The notes beneath the pieces were generated by a model. That model was not told the DNA's origin, made no database searches, and saw nothing but the letters and a program-made list of their open reading frames with translations. Below, one piece after another: positions 36,890 through 47,177 of a stretch of 64,000 nucleotides of DNA. Location of the stretch: NCBI RefSeq assembly GCF_041296385.1, contig NW_027184085.1:9047301-9111300 (forward strand), written 5' to 3'. Every line of letters begins with the position of its first letter. Position 1 is the first letter of the stretch. The translations under genes and the position numbers were made by a program. This DNA is from Aphelocoma coerulescens (taxonomy: Eukaryota > Chordata > Aves > Passeriformes > Corvidae).

Positions 36890-37340
36890 GAGGCCCTCTT
36901 CCCCACACGGCCGCCGCCGCCATCAGTGCCTGGGGGCCCGGGAGGCGGGGCCGCGGCCCGAGGGTCCGTGGGGAGCTGAGACGCCGCGGTGAGATGCGGG
37001 AATGCCGCGGTGGGACTCAGGGATGCCCCGGTGGGGTGTGCAGCGTGCGGGACCCTCGCTCACCTGCGGCCGCCTCAGCCCGCCCTTCGACACAAGATGG
37101 CGGCCGGTGCCGGGCGCGCGCAAGCGCAAGGCGGGAGAGCGGGGCTCGGCAGCGGGGCCACGCCCATCGATCACGTGATTGGAGGGCGGGGCCATGGGCG
37201 GGGCGTGCCGCGGGCTCCGCCCACTCCCGTCACGGGCGATGGGGCGGGCCCGGGCCAGCCCCGGCTCCCAGCGGCACATCCCGCTCTCCCTGCACCGGGA
37301 ACAGCCGCTGTGTCCCTGCGCGTGAGCCCCACCCTTACCT
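36890..37340 (-). promoter_or_regulatory. RPP25L: CpG island promoter of RPP25L
   Basis: A CpG-dense island lies 0.9 kb upstream of the RPP25L start codon. On the minus strand CCGCAG/GTGAGCG at 37064/37063 is a good donor for a non-coding first exon. The YY1-type motif AAGATGGCGGC sits at 37094-37104 in plus orientation. A TCACGTGA E-box (37171-37178) abuts an inverted CCAAT box (ATTGG, 37178-37182), flanked by GGGCGGGG GC boxes. No TATA box is seen. A divergent plus-strand gene cannot be excluded but is not supported. Confidence 0.65.
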
Positions 37341-38225
37341 GAGCTCCCCAGGCATCCGGAGGGAGCCGGGGGTTTTGACACTGTGGTTTGACAACCAGTG
37401 AGGTTACTGATCAGGGAGAGTACAGGGACCGGCAAGCTCTTCTGGACTTCCTGTGGGGATTCTGCCCCATTCCTGCAGGACTCCCACGTCACACTCAGCT
37501 GAGATGTCTCACCAATCTGAAGGGTTTGAGACCCTTGCAAAAGCATGGCCTTGGAAACTCTCGGCTACAGCCAGACCAGACAAGGCACGGCTTGTGCCCC
37601 TGTAGGGAAAGAGCGAGCACAGGCTTTGGCTTGCAGCAGCCTCAGGAAAGCAGAAGCAGGATAAAGGCAAAAGCTGCTGCCTCCTCTCATCACAGAGATA
37701 GGAGAATGGCAAGGCAGAAAAGCTCTGTGAGACCAGATTCCCCTGGGCAGAGGCAACTCACACCAACAGGAAAAGTGAGGAAGACTGTGGGACTGGAAGG
37801 GATTTAGCTACCCTTGGTCCAAGGCTGAAAGGAACCACTGGCCATCTTCTGGAGGCTTCCAAGAGATCACTGTGTGGAGAGAAACCCCCCAGTCTCTGCC
37901 AGGAGCAGTCCTCACACCCAGGGAGAGACAGACAACCCAGTTAGCATTCCAGGATTTTACTGTGGCCCACAGTAGGAACAAAAAGGGGTTTTAAAAGATG
38001 TTAAAACCGATGCATTATAGGGAAGTGCAACTTTTGCAAACAGTGGCAGATTAAGGAGCAGGGTGGCTTCAACCGGGGGCTGGCACAGCTCTGTGCAGAG
38101 CCGGGTGCCCCAGGATCCTGCTGTGTCACTTCAGCATGCTCGCGCCAAGTGGGAAGGAGGCGGGACCAGCATGATGCAAGCTGTGCCACAGGGACCCTGG
38201 GCTTGCCATGCTCCCAGCTCTGCCG
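37341..38225 (-). other. DCTN3: Intergenic stretch and DCTN3 3'UTR
   Basis: The DCTN3 3'UTR begins at 38225 on the minus strand. A variant signal AGTAAA (plus-strand TTTACT at about 37956) could end it, giving a 3'UTR of roughly 280 bp. No AATAAA is present. The rest, 37341-37930, shows no supported gene. Confidence 0.4.
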
Positions 38226-41200
38226 TCACTCTGCCACAGGTTTCGCTTGCTTGGCCGCTTCCAGACGTGTCAGGATTTCATTCCACTGCACAAACTGCTT
38301 GGAGAGAAGCAGGGTCTGGACATGACACTTAAGGAAAGTAACGTGGAAACTGCGAGGAAGAAACCAAGGTCAGAGCATCCCAACAGAGCTATTACAATCC
38401 TGATTTCTTGGGAGAGGCCCAGGGCACCAGGCTGTTGAAAGCCTACATGAATTCAATCTGTCCAGTGGCTGAGCCACTGCACAGCACCAAACACCCACAG
38501 GAGTCCAGGAGGCACTTCTGAACACCGCATACCACTGCAGTGCGAGGGCTTTCTACACAGCTTCCCTACCCACTGTGGTTTCAGGATGTGCCTTGGCACT
38601 GGGATCCTATGCAGAAAGGACAGGGACACAGGTGTCACCACATCAGAAAGGCTCTTAAACCCGGGGCTGGAGATCCAACAGGATCCAACAGGATCAGCCC
38701 AGGGGGAAGGGGTCAGTTCAGCTGTACCAGGCCCAAGGCTCAAAGGATACCATTTTGTTGTAGTCCTCAAGGAGTGTCTTGACACTGTCAGTGAGATCGT
38801 GACGCTTCTCCTGCAAAGAGGGGAGACGCAGTGCATGAGCAACACATAAGCTGGAGGACATCTACCCTTCCCAATCCCTGACAGTACGGCAGGAAGCTCA
38901 TCCAAGGCCAGCACTGAGATCAGCGCCCAGGCCCTGGCTGTGGCTGCTCACTGCAGCTGGGCAGGTTTCCACAATCAAGAGGAAGGTCACAAACACTGGT
39001 GCTAAGAAGCACCAAAGCTCCTAGGATTGCACTGCTGCCTGCCTCTCCTCAGTATCCAGGCTTTGCTTGTCCCAGAGCAGAAACTCACGGCAAAATGCTG
39101 GAAGAGATCATTAGGAACTGCCCAGGCTACTCACTGCCAGCTCCAGGAGCACTCAAACAGGGAGGGAAAGGGTGAAGTGACAGGGTGACAGTGTCAACAA
39201 TGTTCCAGAAACTAGGACACTGGAGGGGTGCAGTGCTTCACCTCAGTGTCTCAGTGAAAGGGGGAATTCATGATGGTTATACCCGCCACCGCTTACTAAG
39301 TGTCACTGAAAGCTCTGTTTTGATCAAGGTTATGGTAGGCAGATTTCCAACTTGGACTCAATTGACAGAAATCCTGGCTCCTTTTCCCCCTTGGAGTACT
39401 TAAACTTCTTTAAGACTGTAGTATGCATATTCTTGACTGCAAAAAAACTGCCATAAATGAGCAATTCCAGCAGCTGCAAATACAAGGGGTGTCAGTACAG
39501 CCACTTGCAAAAGGTTCCTATGCCCTTCTAGTCAATACTGATAGAATATTCACGGTACCTGCTGCTGTATGTGGATCTGTGAGAGCCGCTGCAGTTTGGC
39601 TGCATGGTCAGGAACCGCTGGAAGCACAGAGAAATCAGTTTGGGTTGTTTTACAGCACATGGGAATAGTTTCCAAAATAAGGCCCATTCCTCCTCCGTGA
39701 GCACAGCATGGCAAAACTCCACTTGCTGAGTGCAAGTGCTCCACACTACAGATAAACCTCATACGGGATTAAAAAACTACTTAACTACCCTGCACACAGC
39801 AGGAGCTCAGGGATGCCCACAGCGAGGGCTACTCAAGAACTACATCAGAGGAAACCACTTGGGTAGCAGTTGAAAAGGCATCTGTCTGTGTCAGGAACAG
39901 GGATGTTCTGGATGTAGAAGAGCTCACAGAAAGGAATGACCTGCCAGTCTCCACCCTCTCTGCCACACTGCTGTCTCCAGCCTGCTTCACAAGCTACTCT
40001 ATCACCTCCTTGACCTTGCAAGGGAGGCTAGGGCAGCATGAGGCAGGAGCAGACCAAGTTTATACCCAGTTTACTCTCACATCACTAAGCTGTCCTCTTC
40101 TCTAGTCTCAGGCTCAAGAGAAAAGAAAGAAAACAGGACAGGCTGCAGCTTAGCAGGTGGCATTTGCAGCTCCAGCTTGCAGAAAAATGTGCATACCTTG
40201 GATACTGGTGCTATCCAAGATGGGCTGGAGATTCTTCACCTGCTCCAGAAGGGCTGCACGGGCAGGAATAGCCTGTTCCTCTGTTGTGGGGTGACAAGAA
40301 GCAACATCAGTAAACACAAAACAGTGCTTTGGCTTTTCACAAACAGTGGTAATTTTCTAGCTGATCTGTCTCTACAGAAAGGGGCTTGTTCATGATTTTA
40401 TTTACACTTTGTGCTGCACATCCCTGGGTCTTGATTCAGAGCAATTTCACGCAGGAGAATCCCCACTGAGTTGTGGGGATAGGACAAGGAGTACTGGGTA
40501 CAAATTGAAAGAGGGGACATTTAGGCTTGATATTAGGAAGAAATTCTTTACTGTGAGCGTGGTGATACACTGGCATAGGTTGCCCAGGAGCTTGTGGACG
40601 CTCCATACCTGGCAGTGTTCAAGGCCAGGTTGGATGGCCTGGTCAGGTTGGGGAGGTGCCCCTGTCCACGGCAGGGTGGGTCGGGACTGGATGGTCCTTA
40701 AAGTCCCTTCCACCCCTTAACATTCCATGACTCTATGAAATTCCATTCACAGACTATACCATCACAGTTGATCAAACTCCTTGGGTCAAAAGAGAACAAG
40801 GCTAGGGGGTGCTGAAATACACCCAAATGTTTTTTACTTTTGTCACAGCCTAGATAATTCAGGAAGTGGGGTGAGGAAACCATTCTAGCTCCAGCTTTTC
40901 TGACCAGCCTTCGATTAATTCAGGGCTAAAGTGAATGCTCAATATGGGAGAGATCAGAGCTGATAAAACTGCAGTGTGGCTGTGCACAAGGGAGCACTGA
41001 GGGTGACAGACACCTTTGTACAAACCACCTCTCTGATACCTCCATGGAGCGTACCGTGCCCTGTCTTTACAACTGAAAAAATCCATCTCAATCCATCTTA
41101 AGTAAAGGACGCCTTTTTGCAGTGCTACAAAAGCCTCCTGTTTCCCCTTGTTTCATGCCATACCTGCCAAGATGAATTGCAGCTTCATAGCGTCTGGAAC

Positions 41201-42458
41201 AGCCATCCTATCAATGTACTGAGGGTCAAGGTATTTTATTACATCTTCAACTGGAGGGATAAACAGGTTTGGAGACAAAAAGTAGGGGAGATGTCATGGC
41301 ATTCACAAGTGCAACTTCCCCCGCATGCCATGTATCAGATTACTTTGCAAACGCTCCTCACTTAGCTGCCGCATTTCCTCCCCGCCCAGATTCAGTAATT
41401 TCCATGTGATTTTGGAGCACTGTGGCCAAGAACTGACAAATGGCTCAAGCCAGGAAGCCACTGCGTTAGGGACAACTGCTAATACTGCTTTTTGTCTGGG
41501 TAACAATACCAAAGGTGAGTGAAATCTGCTTCCTCCCACGCTCAGGACAAAACCAGCCAACAGCCCCCCATCCTGGTCCTTAAAATCATCCATAAATACA
41601 TGGCTTATGCTTTCATACTGAGCAGCCACTGCACACTTGGACCACAACGACCCTTCCTGTGACAACACACAGCAAAACCTGGCCAAGAGGCAGCTCTGCA
41701 GGACAAAGTTCCCCCCAGTTAGGAGGCAACTCCCCACATCTGTCCACTGAGTGTGAACCTTATTGGTGCCACCACACACAGACGGCAGAGGTACTTCAGC
41801 ATGCCCAAGAAGTCCAAGTGTGCAGGAATTCATTTCAGGCGCTCATGTTCCGAGAACCTTCAGGGGCTGCACTTCAGGCAGAGCAAATCCTGGCACTGAC
41901 ACGGGCAGATGGACATTTAGTAACTAACAGGCTGCAGCGGTCCGTTTCCCACCTCCGACCGCTGAGCTGAAGGATTGCGAGCACAAAACCCTCTTTCAGT
42001 TACTTACTTCTGTGCCAAACACGCAAAATAAGGGCTCAAAATCAGGAGGTGTGGGGAAAGGGAAGGTGCTTTTGTTTAGAGCAGCGAAACGCCACGGTTT
42101 GGAGCTCCCCTCTCCTGCCCTCCGCGATTCTTTCCCTTCCACGAGACCCGCTCACTTTTCTTAAACAGGATTTTGATCCTCTCCCTCTTGCCAGCGATAT
42201 TGTTCAGCGCCACCTGCACCTTCACCAGCTCGTCCGCCACCTGCAGAAGCACAGAGGGAGGGGACGGGGCTGTCAGGCCCTGCCGGGCCGCGGCATCCCA
42301 GGCCCCTCCGGGCCGCGCCAAGCGGCCCCCGGCCTCTCCCCGCAGCTCCCCCCGGGCACCTTTCGCGGCCCGCATCCCCCGCCGCCGAGGCCGACGCGCT
42401 GCTCCAGCTCCTCCAGCCGCCACTGCAGCCGCCGCAGCTCCGCAGCGCCCGCCGCCAT
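38226..42458 (-). CDS. DCTN3: DCTN3, dynactin subunit 3 (p22/p24), seven exons
   Basis: The product belongs to the shoulder/sidearm of dynactin, the activator that couples dynein to cargo. Coding exons on the minus strand are 42360-42458, 42156-42240, 41164-41250, 40197-40280, 39559-39617, 38751-38810 and 38226-38315. All have GT/AG ends and compatible phases, summing to 564 nt (187 residues; human 186). Landmarks in order are [15 protein letters not shown] (first coiled-coil segment), [77 protein letters not shown] and [20 protein letters not shown] before the stop. The protein is almost all helix, as in the family. It is complete and looks intact. A CR1 piece lies in intron 3, about 195 bp upstream of exon 4. 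RPP25L is downstream and ARID3C upstream, as in human. Confidence 0.96.
40475..40740 (+). mobile_element. CR1 LINE 3' fragment inside DCTN3 intron 3
   Basis: The CR1 3'UTR runs from 'gatattaggaagaaattc' through 'aggttgcccaggagcttgtgg' and 'gggactggatggtccttaaag' to the tail 'cattccatgactctatgaa'. It is in plus orientation, antisense to DCTN3. Confidence 0.9.
41251..42155 (-). other. DCTN3: DCTN3 intron 2
   Basis: A 905-bp intron with a donor at 42155 (GTGAGCGG) and an acceptor at 41251 (CCTCCAG). An unbroken 176-codon minus-strand frame (41303-41833) lies within it, but it resembles no family and carries no splice logic, so it is not annotated as a gene. Confidence 0.7.
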
Positions 42459-42720
42459 CTTCGTGCCGGGCGGAAGCGGCCGCGCCTCACTTCCGGCGCT
42501 CCCCGGCCGTTGCCATGGCGGCGCGTTGCTAAGGGCCGCGGTTGCCATGGAGACGGGAGGGGAGGCCTCGGATGGCGGAGCGGAGCCCCTCTCAGAGGAT
42601 GCGGGACGGTCGATGGCGATTTGCACAGAGGGAGGCGTCCAGCCTTCCCGCTGCTCGGGAGGGCGGTCGATGGCGGCTTCATTCCGGCGTGGTCCACCAG
42701 GAAAGAGGCGCTCGGATGTA
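42230..42720. promoter_or_regulatory. DCTN3: CpG island promoter of DCTN3
   Basis: The island surrounds DCTN3 exon 1. ETS-type sites (GGAAG at about 42472 and CTTCCGG at 42490) lie just upstream of the start codon. The start codon itself is embedded in a YY1-type AAGATGGCGGC on the minus strand (42451-42461). Two copies of GTTGCCATGG (42509-42518 and 42541-42550) with a GTTGCTAAG between them resemble RFX X-box half-sites. No TATA box is seen. Confidence 0.65.
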
Positions 42721-42984
42721 TTAAAAGGAATTGATATAGCGATCGGTGTGCATGCAGGCCCTTTGAAATACGGGAGGCTGCCGCGGGCTTTCCCCCAGGC
42801 TTCTATTTGCCCTCGTTCACCTTTCTGTTATCGACTGCCACAGGTGACACTTGCAAAGAAGAGAAGCACTAATGAATGGTGCAGCCAACCCCAGTGTCAC
42901 CGCTGCCTTCAGCTGGCATTCACAATTACACGGATCTCTGACAGGGATGAAATTAATTCATAGTAGGAGCATCTGCCACAGAAT

Positions 42985-43592
42985 AAAGTCCAGAGGGCTT
43001 CCCAACTGCAGGGCAAGAAGTATCCTGGGGTGCATCGGGAAGAGTGTGGCCAGCAGGTGAAAGGGAGGTGATCCTGCCCCTCTACTCAGCTCTGGTGAGG
43101 CCACATCCAGAGGGCTGTGTCAGTTCTGGGCTCCTCAGGACAAAAAAGACAAGGAGCTACTGGAGAGGGTCCACAGAGACCACAAAGATGATCTGGGGTC
43201 TGGAGCATCTCTTTGCTGAGGAGGAAATGCGGGAACTGAGCCTGTTGAGTTGGGATAAAATACTGAGAGGTGATCTCATTAATGCATTTTAATATCTCAA
43301 AAACAGGTGTCAGAGACGATGGGGCCAGACTCTTTTTTGTGGTTCCCTGTTACAGGATGAGAAACAATGGCCATAAGATAAAACAGAAGGAAGAATTTCC
43401 TTATTTTGAGGGTGGCAGAATCCTGGAACAGCTGCCCAGGGAGGTCTTGGAGTCTCCCTCTCTGGAGACATCCAAACACCATCTGGATATGTTCCTTTGT
43501 CACTGCTCCAGGTCACCCTGCAGGGGGATTGGACTGGTTGATCCCCAGGGGTCCCTTTCAGCCCTGATAATTCTGTGATTCTGCGAATTTTA
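42985..43592 (+). mobile_element. CR1 LINE, about 600 bp, sense
   Basis: The CR1 3' region is recognisable through 'ctactcagctctggtgaggcc', 'aaagatgatctggggtctggagc', 'ggaggtcttggagtctccct' and the tail AATTCTGTGATTCTGCGAATT. It lies just upstream of the DCTN3 promoter. The 5' edge is uncertain (42970-43020). Confidence 0.92.
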
Positions 43593-46149
43593 AAAACACC
43601 TTTTGATGTCATTCTCTGTTTCCCAGGGCTCAGCCTGCAACTGCTCCATCATGTCCACATGACTTCAGCAGTGCCAGGATGAGCATGGGGCTGGGTGTTA
43701 CACTGCCATACCCCAGGCACCAGGGGACAACAAGCCAAGGTTCTAAGCCACTCTTTTAGATAAAAACCATCTGCTAATAGCAGGTACTTTGCTAGCACGG
43801 CCGGTAATGTGGGACGGATGGCTTTGGAGAACCCTCCCATTGTCCTTTGCTGAAACCTAAACCCACCGTGCCCTGAAAAATCTTTGTCCTTATAGAAGTG
43901 TTCCTACTGGGAGTTACGCAGGCCTACCGGGATGCAGGAGGGAGCTGTGGGGTGGCCCAGTGCCTCAGTGGCCCCTACGCCCCCCCAAAGCACCTGCAGA
44001 AGCTGTGCAGAGCACTTGGGCAGCAGGGGAAAGCTGAAGCTTCGTGTGTGCTGCCTTTTCTTCCTAAGGATCGATTACTGGGACCTTCAGAGGGGAAGAG
44101 CTGAGCTTTGTTCCACAAAGGCGACAAATAGAAATGGCTTCATTAGCAGAAGCGCCCGGGGGCTGCAGAAGGGGCCGGGGGCTGCAGGGGGGGCAGGGGC
44201 TGTGCACACAGCAATGGTCTGTGCTTAGAGAGTACCAGCTCTACCGTAGTCTGCACCCAGCATGATGGGCAATGCCCCAAATACACAAACGCCTGTACTA
44301 GAGGGTCCCACACCACTCAGTACCCTGAGATGAGAAACTCAGGCAGTCCTGGGACTCAAGCAGCTGGGGGCTTTGGGACTGTCCCATCTACCCTTTAGAG
44401 TCCTATCCAGTTTGCAAGCCCTGGAAAGGAGCTCCAGCTACAGCGCTGACTGCCCACAGCCCAGCACAGGGAGTCAGTTCTCTGCTCCTTGGGAATGAGA
44501 AGAGGCCTTTGACCACATCCCCATCCCTGGAGCCTGCAGGGGAACACGGATGCAACCACTTGCCCCCGGCCCAGTGCTGAAGCTGGATCCAGGGCTCCTG
44601 CGGCTGGGCTGGATTGTCCCCTCATCCTCCGCCTTCTCTCTCCTGCTCAATTACAGTCCCTGCAGGACATGGGGAAGCAGGCATCAATCACGGCTAGTTA
44701 CTCAGGTGACAGCAGCTGTGTCCCCAAGCTCCCCAGGGAGCATGGAAACACACATCACCCTCTGAGCCTGGTAATGAGTGGGGACGCTGTCCCTCATGTG
44801 CCCTGCCGGCTCCCTGGGGCTGCGGTGCTCGATGAGCTGTGGCCAGCACTTCACAGCAGTGACAAGGGACACAAGACCCCAATTAAGGCTGCATCAATCC
44901 CACTCCAGCTCTTCTTGGTACACTCGCAAACACCTCCTCCCCCCCTCCTCCCCCCCGGTGGTTTATGGTAAAATATACACACACCTCCCTTGCTCATGAA
45001 CCTTCCCCCAACCCCGGTGGCCAGACCACAGGGGTGGACCCACCAGACCACCGGTCCTCTGCAGGGGTTTCGTGTCACCCCATGTCCTCAACATGTCCCC
45101 AGCGTGCCACTCCCACCCCCCGTGCCACCCCCGTGTCCCGAGGCTGGGTCCGGGGTGAGCAGCGCTGCTGCAGCACCCTGGACAGCGACAGCGCTGTCAG
45201 GGTGGGCTCGGGGGTCCGGGCGGCGGCTGCCTCCGGAGGGCTTGGCGTGTCCGCCTGCCCTGGGAATCCGCGCTGGGATGCCGGCGGAAGTCTGGATTGT
45301 GGCTGTCCCCGAGGGACTGGGGCTGTTCCCGAAGGACTGAGGATGTCCTCGACGGGCTGGGTTGGGCCTGCCCCCGAGGAACTGTGTCGCCGGGAGGCTT
45401 CAGGAGTGACTTTCAAACGGGAGTTTCTGTCCCCTTGGATGCCAAGGACCCGGCTTAATTGATGCCGGGGTGGACCTGTCTTCGTGGCTACCTCTGGCTG
45501 GAGTGACTGTCCCCACGGGAGTCCCCTGTGCCTCTTCAAATGTACAGGTGGCTGCACACGTGTGGAAGCCCATGTGTGAGCAGTGTGAGTGTGACAGTGT
45601 GAGTGTGCACACCACTGAGTCTGCACAAGGGAGCACAAGTGACCACCCATGTATACGTCTGTGCCTCCCGGCTCCACCACGGTCACCTGTGTCCTCTGTG
45701 GGCACTGCTCGGGTATCAGGCTGGCCCAGCACTGCTGGCATCTGGCCAGGTGCAACCTCACAGCCCTATGGCCACGGTCTCAGCAGCTCCAGGGCGATGT
45801 TCCTTTCCCGGCACAGGCAGCCTAGCAGGACCCCCACCCATGGGTGAGCTGCCACTGGGGGCTTCGTGGGGGCAAGCAGCCCCACAGCCTGGCTGGCACA
45901 GCCGGAGTTGGTGCCCTGTCTGATCCAGCCCATGTCTGAGGGCTCTGGTGGGTGTAGGGCATCTGTTTGCAAGTCAGAGCTCCCAGAAACCGAGCTGGAG
46001 GCAAGCATGAGGTGGGCTGTGAAACCTCAAGCACTACAGCTGTTACCCCAGGGTATCACAAGCTGCCGGGGCGTCCTGCACCTCCAAACTGGGCCCTGGA
46101 GCTTGGTGGGTGGCACCATGCCCTGCACAGCACTCCCAGCACTGGTCTG
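43593..46149. other. Intergenic stretch between DCTN3 and ARID3C
   Basis: No supported exon. The part at 45060-45450 is relatively CpG-rich but lacks clear promoter elements. A C-rich pyrimidine tract lies at about 44930-44958. Open frames on both strands here are GC-driven. Confidence 0.5.
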
Positions 46150-46654
46150 GTTCAGAAGTCCGTTTCCTTTAATAGATACACGGAGTCGCGCGGCTGCGGT
46201 GGGAGTGCGGGGAACAGGCCGAGCCCCCCGCGCTGAGGTAGAGGTGAGCGTTGCTCCACGCTCACCTGCTTTGGCACCCTGGGGCACAAGTGGGTGGAGG
46301 AGGCGCCCACCCAGCCCCAACGAGGTAGTTCGGAGTGCCCCCTGTCTCCCTGTCACTGGTCTGGAGACCCTGGCACTCAGGCAGTCTTTGGTAGTGGGGG
46401 GCTCTGCTGGGCCTCCCTCCCCTCCCCCCACCAACAACCCCCACCCCACGTTAACCCCCAACCCCAGCCCCACCCCAATAAGCTCCACCCCCACCATTCC
46501 CACCAATATCCCCATTATTTGCCCCCCCAGGGTGATCCTCCTGAGCTGAGGACCTGGGAGACTGAGATGCCACCACCCTGGGGGTGTCTCAGGGCAGAGG
46601 CAGCAAGCCCAGGCAGCACAGGAGGGCTGGGCAGGGGCGTCTGCAGTGGGTAGG

Positions 46655-46875
46655 GAGTGCAGTATATATATAGGGGCTGCAGTGTAGAGGGGCTACGGTT
46701 TATAGGGGCTGCAGAATATCGTGCCTGCAGTGTTTCCACAGAGGGTGTGTATGGAAAGATGGGCACCAAGGGTGTGTATAGGGGATGCAGTGTACGCGTT
46801 GAGGTGTATACAGGGGCAGCAGCGCGTGCATTGAGGTGGGTTAGGGGCTGCAGGATGTAGGGGATGCAGCATGCA
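46655..46875 (+). repeat. Imperfect minisatellite, GGGGCTGCAGTGTATA type
   Basis: About ten diverged units built on 'ggggctgcagtgta' separated by 'tatagg' or 'gtgtac' steps, with unit lengths of roughly 20-24 bp. They lie in the inferred ARID3C 3'UTR. Confidence 0.7.
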
Positions 46876-46956
46876 GGTCCTGGAGGTCCCCCAGGCAGCA
46901 GGGCAGCAGGAGATGTACAGGGGTCACCTGGGGGTGGTGCCTTGGGAAGGAACTTT

Positions 46957-46980
46957 TGTGTGTGTGTGTGTGTGTCTGTG
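46957..46980 (+). repeat. TG dinucleotide microsatellite
   Basis: About eleven TG units with one TC interruption. Confidence 0.9.
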
Positions 46981-47177
46981 TCAGAGGGCACACAAGGGGA
47001 AAAGGGACAAAAGGGCCCACATGGGTGTTCACAGCCTTGCATGGACACAGCTCAGTATTGCAGCAAGAGGCACCTTTGGGTCCCCCATCCCACCCTGGTG
47101 GCCCAGCTGGGTCCCACAGCTCAGTCCCCCCGACCCTGGGCACCCCCAGCTGCTTTCAGGGTGGGGCCACCTCTGCC

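Larger units (their letters stand above)
46150..47177 (-). terminator. ARID3C: Likely ARID3C 3'UTR with ATTAAA signal
   Basis: An ATTAAA hexamer on the minus strand (plus-strand TTTAAT at 46168-46173) lies about 1 kb after the ARID3C stop codon. The interval is therefore taken as 3'UTR. It contains a TATAGGGGCTGCAG-type minisatellite and a TG repeat. The end is an inference from the hexamer only. Confidence 0.4.

Noticed and set aside
36517..37401. 294-codon plus-strand frame in the RPP25L promoter island
   Set aside because: An arginine, glycine and proline-rich translation of a CpG island with no domain. The YY1 motif ATG there is not evidence of translation.
41303..41833. 176-codon minus-strand frame in DCTN3 intron 2
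   Set aside because: The DCTN3 splice sites on both sides are good and the reading phase joins exons 2 and 3 directly, so retention is not needed. No family similarity was seen.
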